Assembly: GCA_937916365.1 (NCBI GenBank)
Contig: CALFSY010000008.1
Coordinates: 1 to 8,178 of the forward strand
Origin: an uncultured Jannaschia sp.
GTDB lineage: Bacteria > Pseudomonadota > Alphaproteobacteria > Rhodobacterales > Rhodobacteraceae
DNA: 8,178 nucleotides
Direction of reading: 5' to 3'
Of the stretch, positions 5,838-8,178 are shown in pieces. The notes under the pieces are model-generated. The model was not told the DNA's origin. It saw nothing but the letters and a program-made list of their open reading frames with translations, and did no database searches. Position 1 is the first letter of the stretch; each line of letters starts with the position of its first letter. The position numbers and the translations under genes were made by a program.

Positions 5838-5975
5838 ATGTCGCAAGATCGTTTCGACCCTGCCCCTGGCGCACAAGATCACGATCACGCCATGTGGCCC
5901 GCAATTCGCCGTGGTTTGACACAACGATGCCCCGGATGCGGTAAGGGGGAAATTTTCAAAGGCTATCTTACCTAA
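5838..5975 (+). pseudogene. N-terminal fragment of a DUF983-like zinc-ribbon protein, 45 codons
   Basis: The reading frame from ATG 5838 encodes 45 residues ending in WPAIRRGLTQRCPGCGKGEI then FKGYLT and a TAA stop. The CPxCGxGxxFxGYL pattern is the start of DUF983 family proteins (about 120-150 residues: a zinc ribbon followed by membrane helices). The second CPxC pair and the membrane helices are missing, and downstream plus-strand frames are antisense rne with nothing DUF983-like. The stop overlaps the rne stop by 4 bp in a convergent arrangement. I infer a deletion that removed most of the gene. No ribosome site is evident before ATG 5838; ATG 5892 (MWPAIRRGL) is an alternative start. A functional single-knuckle peptide is the other possibility. 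Confidence 0.6.
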
Positions 5976-8178
5976 CCCCCAAAAGACCACCATCCCCTGC
6001 GTTTGGGCTTGGCTTTGGGTTGCGGTATATCTGGGTTGGGCACATTCACTGCAATAGTATCTTCGACACCAAAGGTTGCGGGTGGCACGCTATCGGGTGT
6101 TATAGGTGTTGCTGTAGGATCTTGACCATCAGTTGGTGGTGCGGCGGCCTCTACTGTGGGCATTATCATGTTTTCTGTATGGGTGATAATATCGGGTGCT
6201 TCGGTCACGGGTTCTGTGGGATCGGGTGAAACCGATTGATGCTGGTTTTCGGCCTGGGCGTCCGATGTGGATTTAGGTTTTCGTCGCACGCGGCGCTTTG
6301 GTTTTGGGGTCGTGTTATTTTCAGACCCGGTTTTAGATATTAACGCGTCATTGATGGTATCGGGTGATCCATCTGCCTCAATATTTGCGGGCGTTTGCGT
6401 TTCGGTGGTTTGTTCCATGGCGTCGGGGGCATCGTGACTGTTACTGTTGTCGTGTGCTTCGGCTGCGGCGTTGTCATCAATCACGTTCATTGCGTCGCCG
6501 CCGTTGGGTTTCCGCCGCCCACGCCCGCCACGACGGCGTCGTTTTTTCTTGGGCGCATCGTTGGATTCTTGTTCGGCGGCGTCATCTGGAACCTCCGCTG
6601 CGAGGTTTACCTCTGCCTCCTCCGCCGTTGCGTCGGCGAGGGTATCGTCAAGTTCTTCCATAAGTGTGGCGTCCATCGACAAGATGGGGGCCACGGTGGC
6701 GATCTTGCGGGTGGCTGTCTTGAACCTTTCGATTTTGTAATCGGGGACGATCATGGTGGGGTCTGCCTCAACCCGGATCGACAAACCACACCGTCCTTCG
6801 ACGGCCATCAAATAATCGCGTTTTTCGTTTAATAGATAATTCACGATTCCCACCGGCGCGGTGAGCAAAAGTTCCTGTGCGCGGCGCTTTGTGCCTTCTT
6901 CTTCAAATTGTCGCAGGATGGATAACGCTAAACTATCGTTGGAACGAATTAACCCTGTGCCATGGCAGGTTGGGCAGGCTTGGGTTGTGGCCTCTAACAT
7001 ACCAGGGCGCAGGCGCTGGCGCGACATTTCCATCAGGCCAAAGGCGGAAATTCGGCCCATTTGGATGCGCGCGCGATCGGTTTTTAACCGTTCCTTCATG
7101 CGCTTTTCAACCGTGGCATTATTGCGCCGATCATCCATATCAATGAAATCAATTACAATGAGCCCTGCCAAATCGCGCAGCCGAAGTTGCCGCGCAACCT
7201 CTTCTGCGGCTTCAAGGTTGGTTTTCAACGCGGTCTCTTCGATTGATCCTTCTTTGGTGGCTTTGCCGGAATTTACATCAATGGCGACCAAAGCCTCGGT
7301 CACGCCGATAACGATATATCCGCCTGATTTTAGTTGCACGACAGGGTTGAACATATCGGCCAAGTAGCCTTCGACCCCATGTCGCGCGAACATCGGCATG
7401 GGATCGGTATATTGTTTAACCCGTGCGGCGTGGGACGGCATAATCATTTTCATGAAATCTTTGGCCAACCGATACCCAGCTTGCCCTTCGACCACCACTT
7501 CGCCAATGTCGCGGTTATAAAGATCGCGGATCGACCGATGGATCAGGTTGCCCTCTTCGTAAATGGGGGTTGGTGCCGTTGACTCGAGCGTGCGAATGCG
7601 GATTTGTTCCCATTGTCGTTGCAGGTATTCATAGTCGCGTTTTATTTCAGTTTTGGTGCGATCCGCGCCGGCGGTGCGAATAATCAGCCCCGCCCCCTGT
7701 GGAACATCAAGCGAGGTTGCAATATCCTTTAGCTTTTTACGATCTACCGCATTGGTGATTTTGCGGGAAATACCCCCACCCCGCGCGGTATTGGGCATCA
7801 ACACACAATACCGGCCTGCCAGGCTAAGATAGGTTGTCAAAGCCGCGCCTTTGTTGCCGCGTTCCTCTTTGACCACTTGGATCAACATGATTTGGCGAAC
7901 TTTTATAACCTCTTGAATTTTATATTTTCGGGTTAGCGATCTGCGCGGGCGGCGAATGTCGTCTTGGGTGTCGTCATCGGCGATGGTCTCGGCCGTAGGC
8001 ATATCATCGGCATCATCATTTTCATCAGGGTTTTCAATTGTCGTGGCGTCATCCATCCCATCTTGAGGTGCGGGGGGGTGTTCGATGTCAACGTGTTCGT
8101 CAGGGTCAAATTCACCGGACGCCCCAACTACGGGGGGCGATGTTTCTGGTTCGGCGTCGGTTTCGGTTTGGGCGCGTT
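5972..8178 (-). CDS. rne: Ribonuclease E (5' end beyond window)
   Basis: Endoribonuclease cutting AU-rich single-stranded RNA, the scaffold of the degradosome, in mRNA decay and rRNA/tRNA processing. The frame is open through the right edge: 40 more codons precede the internal ATG at 8056, and the true start with the first half of the S1 domain is outside. Numbering from that ATG: an acidic, Asp/Glu-rich stretch (upstream to about 33) interrupts the S1 domain, as in other alphaproteobacterial RNase E; S1 resumes at RRSLTRKYKIQEVIKVRQIM (39-58). The catalytic Asp pair is D260 in VAIDVNSG and D303 in VIDFIDM. The zinc-link CPTCHGTG (361-368) supports tetramer formation and marks RNase E/G. After about 470 a disordered acidic tail has Arg-rich RNA-binding patches (KKKRRRRGGRGRRKP, 503-517; PKPKRRVRRKPKS) and ends KPKRRGWWSFGG, a tail I associate with Rhodobacterales. 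The C-terminus is intact. No terminator is seen downstream. Confidence 0.95.
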   Translation of the reverse strand, partial: RAQTETDAEPETSPPVVGASGEFDPDEHVDIEHPPAPQDGMDDATTIENPDENDDADDMPTAETIADDDTQDDIRRPRRSLTRKYKIQEVIKVRQIMLIQVVKEERGNKGAALTTYLSLAGRYCVLMPNTARGGGISRKITNAVDRKKLKDIATSLDVPQGAGLIIRTAGADRTKTEIKRDYEYLQRQWEQIRIRTLESTAPTPIYEEGNLIHRSIRDLYNRDIGEVVVEGQAGYRLAKDFMKMIMPSHAARVKQYTDPMPMFARHGVEGYLADMFNPVVQLKSGGYIVIGVTEALVAIDVNSGKATKEGSIEETALKTNLEAAEEVARQLRLRDLAGLIVIDFIDMDDRRNNATVEKRMKERLKTDRARIQMGRISAFGLMEMSRQRLRPGMLEATTQACPTCHGTGLIRSNDSLALSILRQFEEEGTKRRAQELLLTAPVGIVNYLLNEKRDYLMAVEGRCGLSIRVEADPTMIVPDYKIERFKTATRKIATVAPILSMDATLMEELDDTLADATAEEAEVNLAAEVPDDAAEQESNDAPKKKRRRRGGRGRRKPNGGDAMNVIDDNAAAEAHDNSNSHDAPDAMEQTTETQTPANIEADGSPDTINDALISKTGSENNTTPKPKRRVRRKPKSTSDAQAENQHQSVSPDPTEPVTEAPDIITHTENMIMPTVEAAAPPTDGQDPTATPITPDSVPPATFGVEDTIAVNVPNPDIPQPKAKPKRRGWWSFGG

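Noticed and set aside
6395..6832. 145-codon plus-strand frame opposite rne
   Set aside because: A shadow of the biased Arg/Glu/Asp codons of the RNase E tail; the Cys/Gly/Val-rich product looks like no protein.

Overview
The window looks chromosomal and comes from an alphaproteobacterium, most likely a Rhodobacterales/Roseobacter-type bacterium with moderate GC (about 52-56% outside one AT-rich patch). The basis is recognised family likeness: a PleD-type diguanylate cyclase, a DUF3572 protein, an RNase E with an acidic insert and an Arg-rich tail ending in GWWSFGG, a UvrD with the Rhodobacterales-style N-terminus, and a sigma factor / membrane anti-sigma / periplasmic metal-sensor cassette with an EF-hand protein. 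The species cannot be named from the sequence.

Layout. (1) Positions 1-1765, minus: a UvrD/PcrA-type helicase whose 3' end lies beyond the left edge; about 65 extra AT-rich codons interrupt its 2B domain. (2) 1808-2092, minus: a DUF3572 protein 42 bp upstream of uvrD, probably co-transcribed with it. (3) 2093-2177: a short divergent promoter region holding a CtrA-like motif and a plausible sigma-70 promoter. (4) 2178-3572, plus: pleD, complete. (5) 3573-3658: a convergent gap. (6) 3659-5710, minus: a four-gene cluster read from right to left: secreted four-EF-hand protein, ECF-like sigma factor, single-pass membrane protein (putative anti-sigma factor) and membrane-anchored periplasmic heavy-metal-sensor-like protein; the last three overlap one another. 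(7) 5838-5975, plus: a 45-codon fragment that looks like the N-terminus of a DUF983 zinc-ribbon protein, stopped where it meets the end of rne. (8) 5972-8178, minus: rne (RNase E), truncated at its 5' end by the right edge.

How the genes work together. The sigma/anti-sigma/sensor group has the architecture of a CnrYXH-like envelope metal-responsive system: a periplasmic sensor and a membrane anti-sigma control a cytoplasmic sigma factor. The EF-hand protein just upstream may be a target or a partner. PleD (c-di-GMP synthesis) with a CtrA-like site fits the alphaproteobacterial cell-cycle/motility network. UvrD (DNA repair) and RNase E (RNA turnover) are housekeeping genes. No RNA gene, CRISPR array, insertion sequence or complete mobile element was seen, and no gene-free stretch exceeds about 130 bp.

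The most unusual points are the AT-rich in-frame insertion in uvrD, the abruptly ended DUF983 fragment against rne, and the structured leader and EF-hand partner of the sigma-factor cassette. None is strong evidence of a wholly new system.
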